Below the pieces are notes generated by a model. The model did not search any database. It was given only the letters and a program-made list of their open reading frames with translations, and had not been told where the DNA came from. 64,000 nucleotides of DNA. Origin: Planctomycetota bacterium. Lineage in GTDB: Bacteria; Planctomycetota; UBA1135; JACQFD01. This document shows positions 44,403 to 52,491 of this stretch, piece by piece. The position numbers were made by a program, and so were the translations under genes. The stretch spans positions 62,001 through 126,000 of the forward strand of contig JACQFD010000001.1 of NCBI GenBank assembly GCA_016200225.1, written 5' to 3'. Numbering within the stretch: position 1 is the first letter of the stretch; every line of letters begins with the position of its first letter.

Positions 44403-46259
44403 TTATATTTCTTGAAAACCCAACGATTGTAGATAACGATACGTTGGATCATAAAATTCAGAATTGCGTGTTGCATCCAATGCGTCACCCGCGGGGACGA
44501 CGATTACCATGCCCTGACGGGCGCGGGTGAGTAAAACCCGGTATGCATTTTTTAAGTACATTTGTCGCTCCGATTTTCGCACGTGATTCCAGCGATCACC
44601 AATAAAAGACCAATGCGCCCAGTCGTTGCTTGAGTAGCGAAAATCCGCATCCCAAGTTACACATGTCCAGTCAAGTTCCAGACCCTGCACATGGAACTCC
44701 GTCGCGACATCCTCCAAATAAAATGATGATCGTACATCTTCCTTTCCATCGAGAAACCAGTGAACCGGATCCATCGGTGACTTTACATCGATCGCGTGCG
44801 GACGGAGGCGCTCGGCCCTGGATGACACTACAATACCATATCGCTCGCTGCCGCGGGCTTTGGAACGAAGCCAGTGTTTGGCAGATGTTAAATTTCTCGA
44901 AAGGACAATGGGATATTTGTCCGCGAGCGAGCGAAGCGTATTTCGGGCGTTTTCAATATCAATATCTAATATCTGTTTGACGAGCAGCGAGACGTTTTCG
45001 GCTCGAAAAGACCGCATCGAAGTCGCGAGGTGAAGTTCATCCTTATATGTAACATTGCTTCGGCCGCAAATTTCTCGGAGCGCGCTCCCCGCTCCATACT
45101 CGGAATCCGTTAATTGTGGAGATATATAAATATCCCAATTTGGAAAGGATTGATTCAGAGCCGACAACCATTCGCAAATGCCCGCTTCGCCCTTCCGGAT
45201 CCGGCCTCCGAGATCCTTCTTGAGCCGGACGCGGTCGCGTGTGAGCGCTTCGCGTAGAAGTGGTTTCATAAGTATCTCGAATAGCGAGCGCGAGCAATCG
45301 TCGGCCAGCGCGAGGCGCCGCGCCGCAGGCGACCCGGTGGGGTCGCCGAGGACGCGGCAACGATGCGATGGTCGACGAGGGCCGCGCGCAGCTCGAGAGA
45401 CTTATGAAACCACTTCTAGCACGTTTACGAGCGGGTCGTTGCCAGAAAGGTAAATACTGTATAGTTCGCTTTTTTTATCAATATGTTTGGTTGCTATATT
45501 AAGACCAACCAGCGTCTTGCCAGCGCCCGGCACGCCTGTCACGAAGCAGATTGATTTCCGCGAGTGTCGATTTGATTCATGAATAATATTTGATATTGCA
45601 TCGGAGGTCGCGGTCAAATTGATGGCGCCGGCGTCGCTGCGGGATATCTCATGAACCGAATGCCCGCGATAGAGCGCCATCGCGGCTTCAACAATTGTTG
45701 GCGTTGGATGGTAACGACCGCGTTCCCACTCTGCAGGCGCGATGGCCGCCCCCGCGGAGATTCCGGCGAGTTTCTTTAGAATGTGCGGGAACGCGCCAAC
45801 GCTACTCTTAATTGGAGTGAACACCTTGTCGAGCTGCCGCTCGAAATTAATAATAACCTCCGCGCCGGTGCAATTCGATGCTATTAGAATCGGAGCGATC
45901 CAGCAGTCATGGCTCGTTTCATGAAAATTCTTGAGGTCCAGCGCGTAGTCCCAAACCTGGTCGACCGCGTTTCTCGAAAACTCAGCGGCGCCAATCTTAA
46001 ATTCAACGACAAAGATTATGGTCCCCGAGATGATGACAACATCGGCCCTCCGGCCCATTCGCGGAATGGAATACTCAAAATAAATGGAACCCGGATCGTC
46101 TTCCAATGCCGACTTCAGAATTGTGATTTGTTCGGCCCATGCATCCCGCTGTTCCCGGGAAATGTCAAAACCACAATTGTGCGCGAGCGTTCCGAGAATC
46201 GTTACATCCGGCGTTAATAGAAACTCCCGCAGGGTTGCCGCATAGTACGCCCGTTCCAT
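44403..46259 (-). pseudogene. DUF2075 (Schlafen-like helicase group) ATPase gene broken by a MITE
   Basis: Two open segments in the same frame make up one gene. The upstream half (46259 down to 45419) begins MERAYYAATLREFLLTPDV, has an N-terminal nuclease-like region (FEYSIPRMGRRADVVI) and the Walker A motif TGVPGAGKT, and stops in inserted DNA after NDPLVNVL. The downstream half resumes [18 protein letters not shown] and ends with the helicase-like [18 protein letters not shown]. Deleting 162 bases (the 160-bp element plus one TA) joins them as [14 protein letters not shown], just as in intact DUF2075 proteins, giving ~564 residues. Such ATPases are found among accessory and defence genes. 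The insertion introduces an in-frame TAA, so the present copy should make only a truncated protein, unless the second half is translated separately from its ATG at 45269. Confidence 0.82.
45257..45416. mobile_element. 160-bp MITE inserted in the DUF2075 gene
   Basis: It starts GAAGTGGTTTCATAAGT and ends with the exact reverse complement of that 17-mer; the match continues for seven more bases after one mismatch, giving terminal inverted repeats of at least 24 bp. TA stands on both sides (45255-45256 and 45417-45418). This is the expected target duplication of IS630/Tc1-mariner transposases. It has no ORF of its own, so it would need a transposase encoded elsewhere. Confidence 0.85.
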
Positions 46260-46278
46260 GCTAATTATAATGGCGCGC

Positions 46279-46977
46279 TCATTTCACTTTCACCGCGAAT
46301 CCCACGCCGTCGCCGAAACTCAACACTTGCGCGAGCAGCGACGGATGATTTGTAAAATAAGGATTGAATTCGCGGAGCGCGAGCGTCGACGAGCGTTCGT
46401 CCTCTTTAAGAATCTGTCCGGCGACCTGCCCCGACCACAATAAATTATCACAAATCACGACGCCGCCGATTCTTAACTTAGGCAGCGCGAGATCGAGGTA
46501 TCCGCGGTATTCCTCCTTGATCGCGTCGAGAAATAACAAATCGAACGGCCCGCTCGCGCGCCCGATCGCGGCGAGCCCGGGTTCCAACATAAACTCGACG
46601 CGCGATTCGAGCCGTTCCATCGCGAGGTGGCGGCGCGCGGTTTCCTGCCGCGCGGGGTCGACGTCAATTGTAACAACGTGCCCATCGGCGCCGACGCCCC
46701 GAGCGAGGTGCAGCGTCGAATAACCGATGGCGGTGCCGACTTCGAGCGCGCGCTTCGCCCGACTTGCGATGGCTGTCTGCTCCAAAAACCTCCCGACTTC
46801 GGGATCCACGATTGGAACGCGGTCGCGCTGCGCGAGCGTTTCCAACGCGGCGGCGGCACCCGCGCGACGGGGCAGAAGCGCCTCCAAATAATCGGCTTGT
46901 ATGCGATGCAAAATTCCGTCGGGGATGCCTTTCATGCGGGCCATCGTCGCGGCTATGCTTGGAATTAACAACTCCAT
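46279..46977 (-). CDS. SAM-dependent O-methyltransferase (family 3, COMT-like)
   Basis: The ATG at 46977 has GGAG nine bases upstream and gives 232 residues. Motif I is ALEVGTAIGYSTLHLARGV, motif II is VVTIDVDPARQETARRHL, and the metal-binding motif is FDLLFLDAIKEEYRGYLD followed by VVICDNLLWSGQV. This order marks the divalent-metal-dependent catechol-type O-methyltransferase family 3 (caffeoyl-CoA/catechol OMT-like). The small aromatic substrate is unknown. It is divergent from the secreted MBL protein gene, with starts only 53 bases apart, so the promoters must lie back to back or overlap. Confidence 0.92.
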   Translation of the reverse strand: MELLIPSIAATMARMKGIPDGILHRIQADYLEALLPRRAGAAAALETLAQRDRVPIVDPEVGRFLEQTAIASRAKRALEVGTAIGYSTLHLARGVGADGHVVTIDVDPARQETARRHLAMERLESRVEFMLEPGLAAIGRASGPFDLLFLDAIKEEYRGYLDLALPKLRIGGVVICDNLLWSGQVAGQILKEDERSSTLALREFNPYFTNHPSLLAQVLSFGDGVGFAVKVK

Positions 46978-47030
46978 TTTCTCACTCCGACGGCGAAAAT
47001 GCCGCGGACCCGCGCCCACCGAGAAAATCC

Positions 47031-48908
47031 ATGATTCATAAACTGTTCGCGCTCGCCGTTTTTATTATTATACTCGCGTCCGCCGCCGGGGCGCAATCGT
47101 TGAAGATATATATAATCGACGTCGGCCAGGGTTCGTCGACCCTCATCGTCGGTCCAACGGGAAAATCGATGCTCATCGACGGCGGCCCCGATCAGTCGGG
47201 ATGGATCACGTCGCCGAGCGGGCCGGGGCCGGTCGCGCAGACGATCGCGGCGGCGGGAATTTCGCAATTGGATTATACGCTTCTGACTCATTACCATTCC
47301 GATCATTATGAAGGGATCACCGAAATCGCGACGCATAATTATCTAAAATCGACCGCGCTCGCGTATGATCGCGGCAACACGCCCGCGCCGGAAAACGGGT
47401 TCACCGCGCCGATCAATGCTTATATTGCCGCCGTCGGAGCGAAACGAACGACGATAACGCCGGGCGTCGTCGTCGATCTCGGCGGCGGCGCGACGATGAC
47501 TTGCAAAGTGGTCGCCGGGCAGATCGCGGGCGGTCCGCTCGTCAACACGAGCGGTTCTTCGGAACTCGAAAACTCCAATTCGATCGCATTATTATTAGAT
47601 TATAAAAACTTTCAAATGTTCATCGGCGGGGATCTCACCGGCGGCGGCGGGAGCACGACCAACGTCGAAAACCCGCTCGCGCCGTACGTCGGCAACGTGG
47701 ACGTCTATCTCGCCGATCACCACGGTTCGTCGACGAGTTCGGCGGTTACATTTATCAATTCCATCGTGCCCGAGGTTTCGATCGCCTCGTGCGGCCTTCA
47801 TAATAGTTATAACCATCCGTCGGGGACGTTTTTGAATAATGTGAATAAATCGTCGCACGCGACGATGGTTTATTGCACGACGGGCGGCGCCGACGGAAGC
47901 GACGGTTTCGGCAACCGCGGATTCGTCAACGCGGACGGAAATATTGTATTGGAGACCGACGGCAACTTATATCAAATCACGCCGATCGTCGGGAAACCGC
48001 GTCTCTTCGTTTGCGACGAACTCAATGCTACATATCCTGGCCCTGGAACGAGCGATTTGAGAATTTCAGAATACATGCCCGATCCGAGCGCCGTGCCCGA
48101 CAACGCGGGCGAGTGGTTCGAGATTCAAAATGTGTCCGGTTATCGGCGGAACTTGAACGGGCTCAAAATCTCGCAGAGCGACGGCGTGACGGATTTATTT
48201 ACATTTGCGACGACAATATTATTAAATCCGGGCGACACGTATGTTTTTTGCGTCAGCGGCGATTATCAGCGAAACGGCGGCGTCGTCGCCGACATGTCGT
48301 GGCCGTACAGCACGTTTTTTCTCGATGCAAACGACAGTATATTAATAAAGAATCCGTCCAACGTCTCGCTCGAATCGCTAACGTACACGAGCGCGTGGCC
48401 AGACGGCGTCGGCGTCGCCGCGCAACGTATCAATTTACTCGGCGCGACGAATACGCAGTCGAATTGGACGGCTGCGACGGCGACGTTCGGTTCGGGCGAC
48501 AAGGGCACGCCGGGCGCGCGCAACACGGCGGATACTACAGTTCTCCCGGCGCAATTCGTATCGCAGGGCGGTCTCGCGGTCGACACGACATGGAATGTTA
48601 ATTTTTACTCTTACAACGAGCCGGGCGACATCTACCTCGGCGTTCTTTCGCAGTCGACCGCGCAGCCGTGGTTCGTCCTCGAGGCCCAGACTTTCCCCGT
48701 GCTTGCGGACAGCCTGCTTTTCGACAGCCTCGCGTTCCCGGGTTTTCTCTGGTTTCTCGACGGAAACGGTTTCGGTTCGACGGGCGTCGCCGTCCCCAAT
48801 GACAATGCTCTCCACGGTTATAGTTTTTACGGCGTCGTCGGCGTGTATGATTATCCGACGATTCAACCTGGAAAAGTCTCCGCGGTTGTATCGCTAACGA
48901 TACCGTAA
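47031..48908 (+). CDS. Secreted metallo-beta-lactamase-fold hydrolase with lamin-tail domain
   Basis: The ATG at 47031 yields 625 residues with signal peptide MIHKLFALAVFIIILASAAGAQ. Residues 24-310 are a ComEC/Rec2-type MBL domain: YIIDVGQGSSTLIVGP, then the metal motif THYHSDHYEG (His87, His89, Asp91, His92) and later LADHHGSSTS. A lamin-tail domain follows (~340-510: LRISEYMPDPSAVPDNAGEWFE), and then a C-terminal domain with VPNDNALHGYSFYGVVG ... VSLTI that resembles the recurring 'IPNNP' domain of the propeller proteins in this window. It is probably an exported nuclease or phosphodiesterase (inference). The HD gene follows with no gap. Confidence 0.88.
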   Translation: MIHKLFALAVFIIILASAAGAQSLKIYIIDVGQGSSTLIVGPTGKSMLIDGGPDQSGWITSPSGPGPVAQTIAAAGISQLDYTLLTHYHSDHYEGITEIATHNYLKSTALAYDRGNTPAPENGFTAPINAYIAAVGAKRTTITPGVVVDLGGGATMTCKVVAGQIAGGPLVNTSGSSELENSNSIALLLDYKNFQMFIGGDLTGGGGSTTNVENPLAPYVGNVDVYLADHHGSSTSSAVTFINSIVPEVSIASCGLHNSYNHPSGTFLNNVNKSSHATMVYCTTGGADGSDGFGNRGFVNADGNIVLETDGNLYQITPIVGKPRLFVCDELNATYPGPGTSDLRISEYMPDPSAVPDNAGEWFEIQNVSGYRRNLNGLKISQSDGVTDLFTFATTILLNPGDTYVFCVSGDYQRNGGVVADMSWPYSTFFLDANDSILIKNPSNVSLESLTYTSAWPDGVGVAAQRINLLGATNTQSNWTAATATFGSGDKGTPGARNTADTTVLPAQFVSQGGLAVDTTWNVNFYSYNEPGDIYLGVLSQSTAQPWFVLEAQTFPVLADSLLFDSLAFPGFLWFLDGNGFGSTGVAVPNDNALHGYSFYGVVGVYDYPTIQPGKVSAVVSLTIP

Positions 48909-50279
48909 ATGTCCCGACATTTTTCCGTCGTCCGCGACGCGGTCCACGGAGATGTATATTTAACATCCGAGGAGATCGCCGTCCTCGACACGCCGCAAAT
49001 GCAACGATTGCGCGGCGTGCGCCAGCTTGGAACCGCCTATTTGGTATATCCGAGCGCGCAACATTCGCGATTCGAACACGCGATCGGCGTCGCGGAAGTG
49101 TCGCGCCGCATGATCGAGGCCGTGCAACGAAACGCGGACCTCGAACCGGCGGACCTCCTCGGCATACCCGAGCGCGAGGCGCGGATTATTAGAATCGCCG
49201 CGCTCGTGCACGATTGTACACATATTCCGTACGGCCACGGCATCGAGGATCAAACGGGGCTTTTTCCGCGTCACGATTCGGCCTATCGTTATGAAGAGCG
49301 TTTTTCACAAAAAACCGAGCTCGGCCGCACGCTTCGCGAACTCGGCGTGTACGAGGACGTCCTCGCGGTTTTAACTTATAAACCCGGCGCCGACGGCGCG
49401 CGACGCGTGCCGCCGTACTGGTCGCAAATTCTCTCCGACACGATCGACGCGGACGTTTTCGATTATTTACGACGCGACGCGCTGTTCACCGGGTTGAATT
49501 TATTTTATGATTCGCGCGTTTTGTCCTATTTCAAGGTCGATCGCAAATCGGGAAATCTGTTCATCGATCTCGCGAAGCATAAAATGCTGCGCGAAGATAT
49601 TCTGTCGGAAATCGTGCGCGTACTCGAAGCCAGATATTATTTTAGCGAACGCGTTTATTATCATCATGCGAAAGTCGCCGCGGGCGCGCTGCTCGCAAAG
49701 TGCGTCGAACTCGCCGTTTCGGCCGGAGCGATGAAGGAATCGGATTTTTATGATTCGAACGATCAGGGAATTTTGGACAAAATCGAGAGCGCGCCGCTCG
49801 GCGACCCGTCGCTTCGGTTGCGCGTGCGAAATCTGATACAACGATTCCGTTCGCGCAAATTGTTAAAACGCGCCGCCGTCTATCCTCTCGCGCAGAACCG
49901 TTCGATCGCGGATAATTTAATTAATAAATATTTCGCGTCGGGCTGCCTGCCGGCGCGGACGGCGTCGGAGCGGCGGATCGCGGAAGCCGTCGAACTGGCC
50001 ACCGGGCAAAATGATATAGAAATAGTCTTATATTGTCCCAAGCGGACGATGCAACTGAAGGAGGCGCGTTTGCACGTCCGCTGGCCCGGGGTTCCGGGAG
50101 TGCGGGCGCTCGCCGAGTTCGCGGAGCACACGCCGCGCCTGCGCGATCTCGAGGATAGTTATAAGAATCTTTGGAAATTTTATATATTCACGTCCAACGA
50201 CGAGCCTCGCGTGCTCGCGAAAATCCGCGAAGTGTGCGAACTCGAATTTCCCGGCGCCGTGAACAGTTATTTTAATTAA
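48909..50279 (+). CDS. HD-domain phosphohydrolase (dGTPase-like)
   Basis: 456 residues beginning directly after the preceding stop codon. The HD metal site is spread as usual: RFEHAIGVAEVSRRM (His57), LVHDCTHIPYGHGIED (His101-Asp102) and a later Asp in DTIDADVFDYLRRDA. PQMQRLRGVRQLGTAYLVYP is the typical opening of the YpgQ/dGTPase-like SAMHD-type branch. Such proteins hydrolyse nucleotides or nucleic-acid-related phosphoesters. The C-terminal half is an auxiliary region. The substrate is undetermined. There is no linked cyclase, so a role in cyclic nucleotide turnover is not supported. Confidence 0.9.
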   Translation: MSRHFSVVRDAVHGDVYLTSEEIAVLDTPQMQRLRGVRQLGTAYLVYPSAQHSRFEHAIGVAEVSRRMIEAVQRNADLEPADLLGIPEREARIIRIAALVHDCTHIPYGHGIEDQTGLFPRHDSAYRYEERFSQKTELGRTLRELGVYEDVLAVLTYKPGADGARRVPPYWSQILSDTIDADVFDYLRRDALFTGLNLFYDSRVLSYFKVDRKSGNLFIDLAKHKMLREDILSEIVRVLEARYYFSERVYYHHAKVAAGALLAKCVELAVSAGAMKESDFYDSNDQGILDKIESAPLGDPSLRLRVRNLIQRFRSRKLLKRAAVYPLAQNRSIADNLINKYFASGCLPARTASERRIAEAVELATGQNDIEIVLYCPKRTMQLKEARLHVRWPGVPGVRALAEFAEHTPRLRDLEDSYKNLWKFYIFTSNDEPRVLAKIREVCELEFPGAVNSYFN

Positions 50280-50306
50280 CGGCTTCGATCAAACAGTTCA
50301 CAGTCC

Positions 50307-51464
50307 ATGAGATTCGCGTTCGATTTCACTTCCGCCGTCAAACGGGAGCCGACGGGCATCGCCCGATACGTCAGTGAAATTCTGCGCGCGATGTTGAAGA
50401 AACTGCACGCGGACGACGAGATCGTGCTCGGTTTCCGACTGTCGCGTTGGAATCGCCGCGAATTCGCGCCGAAGTTCGACGATCCGCGCGTATGCACGCG
50501 TCCGCTGCAGTCTCCGTTCGCATTCTTAACATACGGAAAGCCGGACATATTTCACGGACTCGGAGTCAACGTGCCCCGCGGGCTGCCGTCGTCGACGCGC
50601 AAGTTCGTAACCATTCACGGGTTCATCGGCGAAGACGAAGTCGCGCCCGAAAAACGCGAAGCTTATAAACGAAGACTCGCCAAGATACAAACGATGATTT
50701 CGCGCGCCGACCGCGCATTTGTAGTGTCCAATTACGAGCGCGAGCGCACCGCGGAATTGTGCGGATGCCCGGTCGATAAGTTGAAAGCGATTTACCACGG
50801 CGTCGATCACGATCGTTATCATCAAAACGGCGATCCGGCGCGCGACCGCGCCGCCGTCGAGGCGAAATGGCGCGAATCCGCGGGCGGCGCGCCGCGGCCG
50901 TTTTTTCTTTGTCTCGGCGCGATAACAAATAGAAAGAACGTGCCGCTTTTATTAGAAGCGTTCGAACGGTGCCGCGCGCGAAAGGAATTCGATCTCGTGC
51001 TGGCCGGGCAGTCGCGTTCGGAAACGCCCGCGATATTGGATAGAATGCGATCGTTAAAATTAGAGAAACACGTTCATATCATTGGGCACCTCGCGTCGAA
51101 CGCGATTCCGGCGTGGCTCCGCTCGGCGCGCGCTCTCGTGCATCCGTCGCGCTACGAATCGTTCGGGCTGCCGCTCATCGAAGCGATGGCCTGCGGCGCT
51201 CCCGTGCTCTGCTCCGACACGTCGGCCATGCCGGAAATCACCGGCGGCGCATCATTACTATTCTCGCCGTCGGGCCCCGACGCAGTGGCCGCGGCGATCG
51301 ACCGCGCGGCATACGACGACGTGCTATGTGTAAATTTAAGAAAACTGGGGATCGCGCGCGCCGCGGAATTCACATGGGAGCGGGCGGCGGACGAAACGCT
51401 CTCCTCGTACCGCGCGGCGCTCGAAGCGGTCGGCAAAACACTTAAATTATCCGGTAAAGGCTGA
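50307..51464 (+). CDS. Family 4 glycosyltransferase
   Basis: 385 residues. A GT-B fold is indicated by FDFTSAVKREPTGIARYVSEIL near the N-terminus, the second Rossmann half with PFFLCLGAITNRKNVPLLLEAFE, and the GT4 E-x7-E block ESFGLPLIEAMACGAPVLCSD. Family 4 enzymes are retaining and use nucleotide sugars to extend glycans. It is followed after one base by a methyltransferase, a common pairing in glycan or lipopolysaccharide decoration. A second GT4 gene with the same opening pattern (RADPSGIAYYILELI) lies on the minus strand at 55.3-56.4 kb. Confidence 0.92.
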   Translation: MRFAFDFTSAVKREPTGIARYVSEILRAMLKKLHADDEIVLGFRLSRWNRREFAPKFDDPRVCTRPLQSPFAFLTYGKPDIFHGLGVNVPRGLPSSTRKFVTIHGFIGEDEVAPEKREAYKRRLAKIQTMISRADRAFVVSNYERERTAELCGCPVDKLKAIYHGVDHDRYHQNGDPARDRAAVEAKWRESAGGAPRPFFLCLGAITNRKNVPLLLEAFERCRARKEFDLVLAGQSRSETPAILDRMRSLKLEKHVHIIGHLASNAIPAWLRSARALVHPSRYESFGLPLIEAMACGAPVLCSDTSAMPEITGGASLLFSPSGPDAVAAAIDRAAYDDVLCVNLRKLGIARAAEFTWERAADETLSSYRAALEAVGKTLKLSGKG

Positions 51465-51465
51465 C

Positions 51466-52491
51466 ATGGAGGCGCCGCGCGTCGAACGAGTGCCGTGCCC
51501 GCTTTGCCGCGACGGTTCGGGCGGAAGATTAAAATGGCGCGGGCGCGACAGATTGATGGGCGTGCCGGGGGAGTATGCCGTCGTCGAATGTAATCAATGC
51601 GGATTTTATTATCAAAATCCGCGGCCCCTTCAGGCCGATTTGCATCTTTGTTATCCGCCGGAGTATCCGGCGTACAATCCGGAATCGGCGGCCGGCCATA
51701 AGTTGTTATCGGGATCTCCGGCGCGCGTCGCGGCCCATCGTTATATTTTGTCGACGCAACTCGGTTATAAACATCTCGCGCCGGAGAACGCGGGGCTATT
51801 CGCTCGAATATTAGCGTTCACTCGCGCGGCGAAAGTTAAGAAAACCGTTTTCCCGATGCGCGGCGGCGGGCGCTTGCTCGACGTGGGTTGCAGCACGGGC
51901 GCGCGCATGACGGCGATGAAAGCGCTCGGTTGGGTCGTCGCGGGAATCGAATTTTCTCCCGACGTCGCCGCCGTCGCGAAACGCGAACATAATAATGTTT
52001 TCGCCGGCGACATTCAGAACGCGCCATTTCCGGAACGTTCGTTCGATTTGATTACTTGTTATCACGTGCTCGAACACGTCGCCGATCCTCGCGCCGTGTT
52101 GACGAAAATGATCGGCTGGCTCGCGCCGGGCGGCATGCTCGTGATCGAATCGCCGAACGCGGCCGGCGCCGGGGCGGAGGAATTCGGCACGCATTGGTTT
52201 TTGTTAGATTTGCCGCGGCATTTTCATCATTTCACTCCCGCGACGCTTTCGCGAATGATACAACTGTGCGGCGGCGCCGTCGTCAAACTCGAACACGAAT
52301 CGAGCGTCGGCGCGCTGGCCGGGAGTATACAATTTCGAGACGCCGACGCGGGACTTCCGCGAAAGGACGAAAAACGACTGAAACGCAGCCTGCGCCGCCG
52401 CGCATGGTGGGGCCGCGCGACGGGCCGCGGCGAGATTCTGCGCGTGTATGTCGCGGTTGCTAATTCAAATGAACGACCGCCACATTCGTAA
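51466..52491 (+). CDS. SAM-dependent methyltransferase with N-terminal zinc-ribbon-like motif
   Basis: 341 residues. The first ~50 residues hold two cysteine pairs (VPCPLCRDG and CNQCGFYYQNPRP), as in the zinc-binding head of sugar-modifying methyltransferases. The class I Rossmann domain has LLDVGCSTGARMTAMKALG (motif I) and SFDLITCYHVLEHVADP (motif IV-like). This is the Methyltransf_23 type often found with glycosyltransferases; a glycan methylation role is inferred from the gene immediately upstream. Its 3' end overlaps the end of the convergent large secreted protein gene by 32 bases. Confidence 0.88.
   Translation: MEAPRVERVPCPLCRDGSGGRLKWRGRDRLMGVPGEYAVVECNQCGFYYQNPRPLQADLHLCYPPEYPAYNPESAAGHKLLSGSPARVAAHRYILSTQLGYKHLAPENAGLFARILAFTRAAKVKKTVFPMRGGGRLLDVGCSTGARMTAMKALGWVVAGIEFSPDVAAVAKREHNNVFAGDIQNAPFPERSFDLITCYHVLEHVADPRAVLTKMIGWLAPGGMLVIESPNAAGAGAEEFGTHWFLLDLPRHFHHFTPATLSRMIQLCGGAVVKLEHESSVGALAGSIQFRDADAGLPRKDEKRLKRSLRRRAWWGRATGRGEILRVYVAVANSNERPPHS

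Noticed and set aside
44403..46259. Two separate intact genes instead of one broken gene
   Set aside because: The halves are complementary parts of one DUF2075 protein in the same frame and are separated only by a TA-flanked element with terminal inverted repeats.
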